From CAVQBJ01 sp963819075 (lineage in GTDB: Bacteria; Actinomycetota; Thermoleophilia; Solirubrobacterales; Solirubrobacteraceae): a stretch of DNA of 64,000 nt. Where the stretch lies: the NCBI GenBank assembly GCA_963819075.1, contig CAWFUP010000006.1:310001-374000 (forward strand), in the 5' to 3' direction. Positions 41,771 to 49,366 of the stretch are shown one piece after another. The position numbers and the translations under genes are program-made. The notes beneath the pieces are model-generated. The model was given only the letters and a program-made list of their open reading frames with translations, had not been told where the DNA came from and searched no databases. Numbering within the stretch: position 1 is the first letter of the stretch; each line of letters opens with the position of its first letter.

Positions 41771-43573
41771 CTAGCCGAGCTGGCGATCGAGGTTCGTCGC
41801 GGCGCTGATGAGCGCGAGGTGCGTGAAGGCCTGCGGGAAGTTGCCGAGCTGCTCGCCGGTCGGCCCGATCTCCTCGGAGTACAACCCGAGGTGATTCGCG
41901 TACGTCAGCATCTTCTCGAAGGCGAGTCGAGCCTGATCGAGCTGGCCGGCCCGCGCGAGCGCCTCGACGTACCAGAACGAGCAGATCGAGAACGTCCCCT
42001 CATCGCCGAGCAGTCCGTCCGGCGAGGCCTCGACGTTGTAGCGATAGACGAGCGAGTCCGAGACGAGCTCGTCCCCGATCGCCTGCAGCGTCGACAGCCA
42101 GCGCGGATCGGTCGGCGCGATGAACTTCACGAGCGGCATCAGCAACAGCGAGGCGTCGAGGACCTCGGTGTCGTAATGCTGCACGAACGCCGCGCGCTTC
42201 GCGTTCCAGCCGCGGGACATGATCTCGTGGTAGATCGCGTCGCGGGCGCCCCTCCAGCGCACGATGTCCCCGGGCAGGCCACGCTGGTTGGCGACGCGCA
42301 CGGCGCGCTCGACCGCCACCCACGACATGAGGCGCGAATAGGTGAAGCGCTGGCGTCCGCCACGCGTCTCCCAGATCCCCTCGTCGGCCTGATCCCAGTT
42401 GTCGCAAACCCACTCGACGATCCGCGACAGGTGCACCCAGGCGTCGTGGTACAGCGGTGTGGCGTGCTTGTTGTAGAGGTAGACCGAGTCCATCAGCTCG
42501 CCGTAGATGTCGAGCTGCAGCTGCCCGGCCGCGCCGTTTCCGATGCGCACGGGAGCCGAGCGCTCGTACCCCTCGAAGTGTGGGAGCTCCTGCTCGTCGA
42601 GGTCGATCTCGCCGTCGACGCCGTACATGATCTGCAGCGGCCCGCCGGGCGTCATACGGTCGTCGAGGAAGCGGCGCGTGAGCCAGCTCATGAACGCCTC
42701 GGCCTCGTCCGTGAACCCGAGACGCAGCAGCGCGTAGAGCGAGAACGCCGCGTCGCGGATCCACGTGTAGCGATAGTCCCAGTTTCGCTGTCCGCCGAGC
42801 TGCTCGGGCAGGCTCGCTGTCGGCGCGGCGACCATCGCGCCGCTCGGCTGGTAGACGAGCAGCTTGAGCGTGAGCGCCGAGCGATGCACCATCTCACGCC
42901 AGCGCCCCGTGTAGCGCGAGCGCCCGAGCCAGCGCCGCCAATAGTCGACCGTCTGCTCGCGCATCTCCTCCGTCGCGCGGCCGGCGTAGTGGCGCAGCGG
43001 CTCGCCTTCCTGGAGGCGCTCGAGCACGAACGTCGCTCGCTCGCTCTGCGTGAGCGCGAACGTGCCGCGGAGGTCGCGCCCGTCGCCGTCGAGGTCGGTG
43101 CTCGCGAACAGCCCGAAGCGCTCGTCGCCGCTGGCGAAGACCACGCCGCCGGGGTGGCGCTCCGTCCTGTGCTCGGCGCGCCCGTAGTCGAAGCGTGGGC
43201 AGGCCTCGAGCGTGAACGCCATCTCGCCGCGCACGACCATGACCCGCCGGATGAGACGGTGACGGCGGCGCTCGCTCGTGGAACGCGCGATCGGCATGAA
43301 GTCCTCAACCTCGCCGACGCCGTCTGGCGTCAGGAAACGCGTGATGAGCACGTTCGTGTCGGGGAAGTACAGCTGCTTGGCGGTCCATCCCGGCTCGGCG
43401 GGCTGGATTCGGTAGTAGCCGCCGCGCTGCGCGTCGAGGATCGACGCGAACAGGCTCGGCGCGTCGAAGCGGCCCGGGCAGTACCAGTCGATGGTGCCGT
43501 CCGTGCCGACGAGCGCCACCGAGTGAAGGTCCCCGATGAGTCCGTGCTCGGCGATCGGCAGGTAGTCGGACAT
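41771..43573 (-). CDS. Glycoside hydrolase family 15 protein (glucoamylase/trehalase-like)
   Basis: A 600-residue soluble enzyme. The N-terminal beta domain begins YLPIAEHGLIGDLHSVALV, TIDWYCPGRFDAPSLFASIL; the C-terminal (alpha/alpha)6 barrel has NWDYRYTWIRDAAFSLYALL and, near the end, FSICSFWYVEALARAG. In actinobacteria close relatives act as trehalases, others as glucoamylases; no signal peptide is present, which favours an intracellular sugar such as trehalose or maltodextrin. Catalytic Glu residues of GH15 are expected in the WETRGGRQRFTYSRLM region and near the C-terminus. ATG 43573 is selected because homology begins there; the open frame to 44122 runs under the neighbouring hydrolase gene. 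Co-transcribed with the methyltransferase. Confidence 0.88.
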   Translation of the reverse strand: MSDYLPIAEHGLIGDLHSVALVGTDGTIDWYCPGRFDAPSLFASILDAQRGGYYRIQPAEPGWTAKQLYFPDTNVLITRFLTPDGVGEVEDFMPIARSTSERRRHRLIRRVMVVRGEMAFTLEACPRFDYGRAEHRTERHPGGVVFASGDERFGLFASTDLDGDGRDLRGTFALTQSERATFVLERLQEGEPLRHYAGRATEEMREQTVDYWRRWLGRSRYTGRWREMVHRSALTLKLLVYQPSGAMVAAPTASLPEQLGGQRNWDYRYTWIRDAAFSLYALLRLGFTDEAEAFMSWLTRRFLDDRMTPGGPLQIMYGVDGEIDLDEQELPHFEGYERSAPVRIGNGAAGQLQLDIYGELMDSVYLYNKHATPLYHDAWVHLSRIVEWVCDNWDQADEGIWETRGGRQRFTYSRLMSWVAVERAVRVANQRGLPGDIVRWRGARDAIYHEIMSRGWNAKRAAFVQHYDTEVLDASLLLMPLVKFIAPTDPRWLSTLQAIGDELVSDSLVYRYNVEASPDGLLGDEGTFSICSFWYVEALARAGQLDQARLAFEKMLTYANHLGLYSEEIGPTGEQLGNFPQAFTHLALISAATNLDRQLG

Positions 43574-43691
43574 CCTCTGCGGCGCGTCCCAGTGGCAGAC
43601 GCCGCGGCGAGGACGCCCGGCGGCGATACTACAGCGGCGGCCGGCTCTCGGCGACGACGCGAGCCCTAAGCGGCGGCCCGCACCCACCACG

Positions 43692-44537
43692 ATGTCCGAG
43701 GCCAGCGCTCCCCGCCCGATCGACCTGATGCACGTCGACCGTGCAGAGGTCGTCTGCGCTTGGCAGGTAGGCGATGTGATCGTCGACCCCGGCCCGGCGT
43801 CGTGCCTACCGACGCTGCTGCCGGCGCTCGGCGACGACATCCCGCGCGTGATCGCGCTCACCCACATCCACCTCGACCACGCGGGCGCGACCGGTTCGCT
43901 CGTGCGGCGCTTCCCCGAGCTCGAGGTGTGGGTCCACGAGCGGGGGGCGCGGCATCTGATCGACCCGAGCAAGCTCCTCGTGAGCGCTTCACGGCTGTAC
44001 GGGGCGGACATGGAGCGGCTGTGGGGCGAGGTTCTGCCGGTCCCCGCCGAGAACATCCGCGCGCTGAGCGGCGGCGAGCAGCTCGGCTCCCTGCGCGTCG
44101 CGTACACGCCGGGCCACGCCACCCATCACGTCAGCTACCTCGACGAGCGCGGCGGGCACGCCTTCACCGGGGACGTCACGGGCGTGCGGATCGACGGCGG
44201 CCCGGTGCTCGCTCCGACGCCGCCCCCCGACGTCGATCTCGACGCGTGGCGGGCGTCGCTACGGAAGATCGAGGCGTGGCGGCCGCGGCGCCTGTGCCTC
44301 ACGCACTACGGTGCGTTCGACGACGCCGAGGCGCACCTGGCCCGCGTGCGCGGGGCGCTCGAGGAGGCGGCACGCTGGGCGCGGACGCTCGACGAGGACG
44401 GCTTCGCCGCCCATATGCGCGGTCTGGTGGCTCCGGCCGTCGATGCCGCCACGGCGGCGGCGTACGAGCAGGCGCTTCCGCCGGAGCAGAGCTATGCCGG
44501 CCTGCGGCGCTTCCTGGCGGCGGCGACGGACCCGTAG
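43692..44537 (+). CDS. MBL-fold metallo-hydrolase
   Basis: A 281-residue metallo-beta-lactamase-fold protein. Metal ligands are visible in THIHLDHAG (HxHxDH), in GHATHH, in the Asp of FTGD, and in LTHYG. The glyoxalase II/RNase Z-like superfamily hydrolyses thioesters, phosphodiesters and lactones, among others; the actual substrate is not recognisable. The last 75 residues are helical and beyond the core fold. It is divergent from the GH15 operon, with a gap of 118 bp, and followed 71 bp later by the DUF3307 gene. Confidence 0.88.
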   Translation: MSEASAPRPIDLMHVDRAEVVCAWQVGDVIVDPGPASCLPTLLPALGDDIPRVIALTHIHLDHAGATGSLVRRFPELEVWVHERGARHLIDPSKLLVSASRLYGADMERLWGEVLPVPAENIRALSGGEQLGSLRVAYTPGHATHHVSYLDERGGHAFTGDVTGVRIDGGPVLAPTPPPDVDLDAWRASLRKIEAWRPRRLCLTHYGAFDDAEAHLARVRGALEEAARWARTLDEDGFAAHMRGLVAPAVDAATAAAYEQALPPEQSYAGLRRFLAAATDP

Positions 44538-44596
44538 ATCACCCTTGAGTATCGGCACGCGACCCTTGACTGTGCCTGGCCGCCGGTCGCACGGGG

Positions 44597-44602
44597 TACA
44601 GT
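44597..44602 (+). promoter_or_regulatory. -10 box of the second DUF3307 gene
   Basis: TACAGT, exactly 6 nt before the GTG start at 44609. Upstream, ACCCTTGA occurs twice as a direct repeat (about 44541 and 44562), possibly an activator site or two alternative -35 elements. Confidence 0.4.
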
Positions 44603-44608
44603 GCCGCG

Positions 44609-45001
44609 GTGCTATGGACGGAGATCTTCGGGGTGTTCCTCGTAACGCACCTCGTCGGGGACTTCCTGCTGCAGACGGGCTGGCAGGCGGTCAACAAGTA
44701 CGGAGGCCTCGGCGGGGGCGGTGAGCCGCGGGCGCTCGTCACGCACGTGTTCACCTACACGCTCGCGTTCGTCCCGGCGCTTGTGTGGCTGTCGGGGTCG
44801 CTCGGCTGGGGCGTGCTCTGGGTGGCCGCGCTCATCGCCGTGCCGCATCTCGTGCAGGACGACGGGCGGCTGATCGAGATCTGGATCCGCCGCGTGAAGC
44901 GCTCGCACGACATCACGCGGGGAGACTGGGTGTTCACGGCGATCGATCAGTCCTTTCACATCGTGGCGCTGTTCGCCGTAGCGTTGCTGGCCGCGAGCTG
45001 A
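44609..45001 (+). CDS. DUF3307 family membrane protein (second copy)
   Basis: A 130-residue four-helix membrane protein matching the copy at 27977: THLVGDFLLQTGWQAVNK, ALVTHVFTYTLAFVPA, ALIAVPHLVQDD and AIDQSFHIVALF. It lacks the basic N-terminal extension of the other copy. GTG 44609 is exactly 6 nt after a TACAGT box, so I prefer it to ATG 44614, which is in a different frame. Function is unknown. It is followed by clpS, 81 bp downstream on the same strand. Confidence 0.85.
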   Translation: MLWTEIFGVFLVTHLVGDFLLQTGWQAVNKYGGLGGGGEPRALVTHVFTYTLAFVPALVWLSGSLGWGVLWVAALIAVPHLVQDDGRLIEIWIRRVKRSHDITRGDWVFTAIDQSFHIVALFAVALLAAS

Positions 45002-45082
45002 GCTAGGGGCGCTCGTCCGCGGCGTCGGACGAGCGCTGACCGGGCTCGCCAGGAGCGCCGGCAGAGGTTATTCTGCGCAGCC

Positions 45083-45370
45083 ATGAGCAAGACCATCGAG
45101 CTTCCCCGTACCGCGGGCCCCGACAGCGGGCTCGGCGGCGCCTGGCGGGTCATTGTCTGCAACGACAACCACAACACCTTCGATCACGTCGCCCACACGC
45201 TGTCCTGCACCCTCCCGGGAGTGTCCTTGGATCGTGGGTACCAGATCGCCGACCGGATTCATCACTCGGGCCAGGCGATCGTGTACAGCGGCCACCTCGA
45301 GCCGGCCGAGCTGTATTGGGAGCTGCTGCGCGACGCCGGCCTGACGATGGCGCCACTCGAGCGCGACTGA
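45083..45370 (+). CDS. clpS: ATP-dependent Clp protease adaptor ClpS
   Basis: A 95-residue adaptor. WRVIVCNDNHNTFDHVAHTL carries the ND(D/N)xxT motif that forms part of the N-degron pocket, followed by GYQIADRIHHSGQAIVYSG with the second conserved segment. ClpS delivers proteins bearing N-end-rule residues to ClpA or ClpC with ClpP. Length is normal. ATG 45083 is 8 nt after TATTCT (45069-45074). In actinobacteria clpS usually lies near DNA-binding or amidase genes; here its neighbours are DUF3307 and a hairpin repeat array, and no clpA/clpC is nearby. Confidence 0.85.
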   Translation: MSKTIELPRTAGPDSGLGGAWRVIVCNDNHNTFDHVAHTLSCTLPGVSLDRGYQIADRIHHSGQAIVYSGHLEPAELYWELLRDAGLTMAPLERD

Positions 45371-45550
45371 CCGCCGGGCTCGCTCGCGCGCCGGCGGTGG
45401 CACGTGGCGTGTGCTTTGGAACCCCGCTGCTGGGGGCTAATGGAGCACACCGGGGCCGGTGGGCCGGTCGTGCGGGTGGACGCCGCGGAGATAGCGCTCC
45501 GACGGCCCCGTCGAAACCGCATTTCGGCTTGTCGGGGCGAGGCACGCCTT
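45371..45550. repeat. Degenerate copy of the 72-bp repeat and spacer downstream of clpS
   Basis: From about 45384 to 45451 the sequence aligns with one 72-bp unit of the array that follows. Its outer hairpin stem is perfect: GTGTGCT (45409-45415) with AGCACAC (45444-45450). The pair that is a T-G wobble in the main units is a normal T-A pair here. The remainder to 45550 shows no clear feature. No gene is seen. Confidence 0.6.
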
Positions 45551-45910
45551 GGCCGCGGGCCGGCGGTCGCCCTGGGGTGTGCTGCGTTGGCCCCGCGGTG
45601 GGGGGCTAATCGAGCACTTCTTGGCCGCGGGCCGGCGGTCGCCCTGGGGTGTGCTGCGTTGGCCCCGCGGTGGGGGGCTAATCGAGCACGCCTTGGCCGC
45701 GGGCCGGCGGTCGCCCTGGGGTGTGCTGCGTTGGCCCCGCGGTGGGGGGCTAATCGAGCACGCCTTGGCCGCGGGCCGGCGGTCGCCCTGGGGTGTGCTG
45801 CGTTGGCCCCGCGGTGGGGGGCTAATCGAGCACGCCTTGGCCGCGGGCCGGCGGTCGCCCTGGGGTGTGCTGCGTTGGCCCCGCGATGCGGGGCTAATCG
45901 AGCACGCCTC
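45551..45910. repeat. Array of five 72-bp direct repeats, each encoding a hairpin
   Basis: Units begin at 45551, 45623, 45695, 45767 and 45839. Units 1-4 are nearly identical; unit 1 differs at its end (CACTTC for CACGCC) and unit 5 in the loop. Within each unit GGTGTGCT pairs with AGCACGCC and TTGGCCCC with GGGGCTAA around a short loop. In unit 5 two changes (loop GAT, then GCGGGG) extend the inner stem to about 10 bp. The array lies between clpS and the convergent MFS-cNMP-patatin gene, so it could act in termination or mRNA stability. All six frames are open because 72 is a multiple of 3, but the peptides look like repeat read-through rather than protein. Confidence 0.9.
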
Positions 45911-45944
45911 CGCCGCCGCGCGAGCGCGTGACCGCGGTCCGGGC

Positions 45945-48900
45945 TCAGCCGCGCAGGAACGCTGGAGCGTCGGCGAGCACCTCGCGGGCCGCGGCGCGAC
46001 CGGCCTCGCGGGCGGCGTCGAGCTGGTGGAACTCGAGCAGGCCGATGCCGGCGCTGTGCGGCTTGATGATGAGTTGGGCGTGGCGCTCGGCCGCCTCGGA
46101 GGTGTTCGAGCTGGCCATGAGCAGCACGCGGGTGAGCGTCTCGCCGAGCAGCGGCGTGCGCGGCTGGCGCGCGGACGCGGGGACGTCGCCGTTCGTCGAG
46201 GGCAGCGGCGGACGCTCGAATGTCGCCTTGACATCGACGGCGATGATGGGCCCCTCCGCGAGGCCGGCCATCGTGGCTACCGGGAGGTTGTCGACGAGCG
46301 AGCCGTCGACAACCAGGCGGCCTTCGTGGATCTGCGGCGGGCCGATGATCGGCAGCGCCATGCTCATGCCGACGTGCTCACGCAACAGGCCGTCGCGGTG
46401 GACGACCAGCTCCGCCGAACGCAGGTCCGCGCTCGCGCAGAAGTAGGAGAGCGGCAGCTCCTCGATCGCGACGTCCGCAAAAGTGCGGGCGAGCAGCGAG
46501 CGCACGCGATCGCCACGGATGAGCGCGTGGCGGGGGAGGGTGTAGTCGCCGAGCGGGCGGCGGCGGACGAACTCCTCGTAGCAGCGGGCGTCCATCTCCT
46601 CCGGCGGCAGGCCCATGGCCAGCATCCCGCCGATGTATGCGCCCATGCTCACGCCGGCGACGCGGTCGATCGTGATCCCGGCCGCTCGCAGCTCCTCGAG
46701 CACGCCGAGGTGGGAGAAGGCGCGCGCGCCGCCACCGGAGAGGACGATGCCGATCGAGCGACCCGCGAGACGCCGGGCGATCCGGGCGACGTCGTGATCG
46801 ATGCCGCCGCCGGTGTCGAGCGCGTGGCACTCGATCGGCTCGAGCGTCGCCACCCACGGGGCGAGCGCCCCCGACGCCGGCGCGACGTCGCAGCCGACGA
46901 GGTCGCAGCCGTGCAGCTCGGCCGGCGCGGACCAGCCGGCAGGGGGTGTGCCGCCGCGGGTCACGGCCAGCACGCGGTCGGCCTGCTGCAGGCAGAACCT
47001 CGTCCACGGATCCTCAGTCGAGGTGCCGGGGCACACGAGCACGACGTGCTCGTGCTCGGCCTCGCAGCGGTCGAGCATCGGCCCGAAGCGGGCGAGGGGC
47101 GTCTCGTCGGACGTCCCCGCCGGAGCGTTCGCGTCGGTCAGCAGCGCCGTCGAGCCGAATCGCGACAGCGCTGACGCCAGCGCATGGCCGATCGTCGCCG
47201 CCGGCGCATCCGCGTCGAGCGGGACGAGCGCGATCGTGACCGGCCGCGGGCGGGCCCGCGGGACCGCGCCACGGCTGATCCGCAGCTGCTCGCTGAGCGC
47301 GCGATTGAGCGCGCGCGAGAGCGCCGGCGCGGCGTCGAGCAGCGACTCGAACTCGGCGCGGTCGACGGCGATCAGGTCGCTCGCGCGAGCGGCACGCACC
47401 GAGGCGGCCCGTGGCGATCCGGTGAGGAGCGCCAGCTCGCCGAGCGCGGCGCCGCGCCCGGCGACCCACAGCAGCGTGCCGTCGGCGCTCACGACGTCGA
47501 GGCGGCCGGCTCGCACGACGTACAGAGCGTCGCCGTCGTCGCCCTCGCGGAAGAGCCACTCGCCGGCAGGGAGGTGGAGCTCGCGGGAGTGGGCTGCGAT
47601 CGTGTCACGCAAGGCGCGATCGAGCTCGGCGAATAGCGGTACGCGCCCGAGGAAGTCGGCAGTCGATTCGGCCACGTGGGGTGGGGGCACGAGCGTTGGC
47701 TCGCGCCGGGCTCGCGGCGGGGGCGCGAGCGCCGGTGCGTCCTCGGCCGGCGGCAGGGAGGTGAGCACGGCGCGCGTCGCGCTCGCCAGTGAGGGCAGCT
47801 CGCTCGGGTCGGCGCTCGACAGGCGGCGCCCGAGCGCCAGGCCCGCGACTCCGGTGACGATCAGGCAGATCGCGGCGAACGTCCACGCGTGGTGGAACGC
47901 CGCGACGACCGCATTCGGCGCCGGCGTGCCGATGAGCGACACGACGACCGCGATGCCGAGCGCGGCACCGACCTGGCGGGCGACCGAGTTGAGTGCCGTG
48001 GCGGTCGCGAAGTGCCGACCGGGCGCGGCGGCGACGGCGGCGCCCGAGACGTTGGGCGATGCCGTGCCGGCGCCGAGGCCGAGCAGGACCATGCCGGGAA
48101 GCCACTGCCCGAGGAAGTCCGGGACGGCCCCGACGCGGTAGATCATCCACAGCACGCCAGCCCCCCACAGCAGGCCGCCGGGCACGGCGACGACGCGAGC
48201 TCCGTAGCGCGCCGCGATGCGGCTCGTGGGGCCGGCGACGATGACGGCGACGATCGGACCGGGCGTTAGTGCCAGGCCGGCCTGGAGCACCGAGTAGCGC
48301 CACGCGGTGGTGAGGAAGAGGACGTTGCACAGCGTGTAGCCAAAGAAGCCCGCGGACGCCACGAGCGTCATGCCGTTGGCCACGGTGAAGTCGCGGATGC
48401 GCAGCAGGCGCAGATCGATGAGCGGGTCCCGATGGGTCGCGCAGCGGCGCACGAACACCGCGCCGAGCGCGGCGGCGGCGGCGAGGCAGCCCAGCACGCG
48501 GGCGCTCGTCCAGTGCCAGTCCTGGCCCTTGACGATCGCCAGCACGAGCAGCGAGACGGCGAGGGCGAAGATGGCCGAGCCGGGCAGGTCGGGCACGCGC
48601 CGTTTCCCGGGCGCGCGGCTCTCGACGAGCAGGCGGCGCGTGAGGACGATCGCCGCGATGCCGATCGGGACGTTGACGAGGAACACGAGTCGCCAGTCGG
48701 AGATCGAGACGAGCAGCCCGCCGAGCGAGGGGCCGATCCCCGCCGCGGCGGCGGCCACGGCCGTCCACAGAGCGACGGCGTGAGCGCGGTGCTCCTCGTC
48801 GAAGGCGGCGAGCACGAGCGCCAGCGAGGACGGGATCAGAAAGGCGGCCGCGAAGGCCTGCACGATGCGCGCGGCGATGAGCAGCCCGAGCGATGGGGCG

Positions 48901-49253
48901 GCCGCGCACAGCCCAGAAGCGATCGTGAACAGGCCGAGCGAGAGCACGAACACGCGGCGGCGCCCAATGAGGTCAGCGATCCGCCCGGCGGCGACCAGGA
49001 AGGCCGCGAAGACGATGTTGTAGGCGCTGAGGACCCACGACAGGTCGGTGATCGTCGAGCGTGGGAACGAGCGCTCGATGCTCGGGAAGGCGATGTTGAC
49101 GATCGTCGCGTCGATGAAGGCGATCAGGACGCCGAGCGAGGCGACGGCCAGCACGGTGCGCGGCGCCGGAGCGCGCCGCCGCCGCAGCGGACCGATCGGG
49201 GGCGGCAGCGGCGTGCCGCTCGGCGGCGAGGCGACGGCCGTCGCGGTCGTCAT
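45945..49253 (-). CDS. MFS transporter fused to cNMP-binding and patatin-like phospholipase domains
   Basis: A 1102-residue membrane protein. Residues about 30-470 are an EmrB/QacA-type MFS transporter (IAFIDATIVNIAFPSIE, LSWVLSAYNIVFAAFLVAAG, GRIADLIGRRRVF). Residues about 540-655 are a cNMP-binding domain (LHLPAGEWLFREGDDGDALY; cassette LGELALLTGSPRAASV with Glu and Arg). Residues about 665-790 are the linker domain of NTE-like lipases, and about 795-1000 the patatin lipase: SGGGARAFSH, GVSMG, VDGSLVDNLPV (DGS instead of the usual DGG). Mycobacterial Rv3239c and Rv3728 have this order. It probably exports or flips a lipid-like substrate while a cyclic nucleotide controls lipid hydrolysis. 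ATG 49253 is chosen by homology; a cyclase gene diverges 113 bp away. Confidence 0.9.
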   Translation of the reverse strand: MTTATAVASPPSGTPLPPPIGPLRRRRAPAPRTVLAVASLGVLIAFIDATIVNIAFPSIERSFPRSTITDLSWVLSAYNIVFAAFLVAAGRIADLIGRRRVFVLSLGLFTIASGLCAAAPSLGLLIAARIVQAFAAAFLIPSSLALVLAAFDEEHRAHAVALWTAVAAAAAGIGPSLGGLLVSISDWRLVFLVNVPIGIAAIVLTRRLLVESRAPGKRRVPDLPGSAIFALAVSLLVLAIVKGQDWHWTSARVLGCLAAAAALGAVFVRRCATHRDPLIDLRLLRIRDFTVANGMTLVASAGFFGYTLCNVLFLTTAWRYSVLQAGLALTPGPIVAVIVAGPTSRIAARYGARVVAVPGGLLWGAGVLWMIYRVGAVPDFLGQWLPGMVLLGLGAGTASPNVSGAAVAAAPGRHFATATALNSVARQVGAALGIAVVVSLIGTPAPNAVVAAFHHAWTFAAICLIVTGVAGLALGRRLSSADPSELPSLASATRAVLTSLPPAEDAPALAPPPRARREPTLVPPPHVAESTADFLGRVPLFAELDRALRDTIAAHSRELHLPAGEWLFREGDDGDALYVVRAGRLDVVSADGTLLWVAGRGAALGELALLTGSPRAASVRAARASDLIAVDRAEFESLLDAAPALSRALNRALSEQLRISRGAVPRARPRPVTIALVPLDADAPAATIGHALASALSRFGSTALLTDANAPAGTSDETPLARFGPMLDRCEAEHEHVVLVCPGTSTEDPWTRFCLQQADRVLAVTRGGTPPAGWSAPAELHGCDLVGCDVAPASGALAPWVATLEPIECHALDTGGGIDHDVARIARRLAGRSIGIVLSGGGARAFSHLGVLEELRAAGITIDRVAGVSMGAYIGGMLAMGLPPEEMDARCYEEFVRRRPLGDYTLPRHALIRGDRVRSLLARTFADVAIEELPLSYFCASADLRSAELVVHRDGLLREHVGMSMALPIIGPPQIHEGRLVVDGSLVDNLPVATMAGLAEGPIIAVDVKATFERPPLPSTNGDVPASARQPRTPLLGETLTRVLLMASSNTSEAAERHAQLIIKPHSAGIGLLEFHQLDAAREAGRAAAREVLADAPAFLRG

Positions 49254-49366
49254 GGCTCGGCCCTCGCCACCTCGATCAGCACAGTGCCACCGTCTCCTCT
49301 CGCGGCCCGCTCCATCACCGGCGAGCGCGCGAATGATCGCACAACGCCCGTTAGCATCGCCCGAGC

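Noticed and set aside
41435..43669. 744-codon plus-strand open frame
   Set aside because: Antisense shadow of the GH15 gene and the methyltransferase; composition is not protein-like.
45551..45910. CRISPR array
   Set aside because: The units are contiguous with no variable spacers and no cas genes are nearby.
45404..47174. Open frames on both strands through the 72-bp array, giving repetitive Arg/Ala-rich peptides
   Set aside because: The repeat length is a multiple of 3 and GC-rich, so all frames stay open; the peptides are plain read-through of the repeat.
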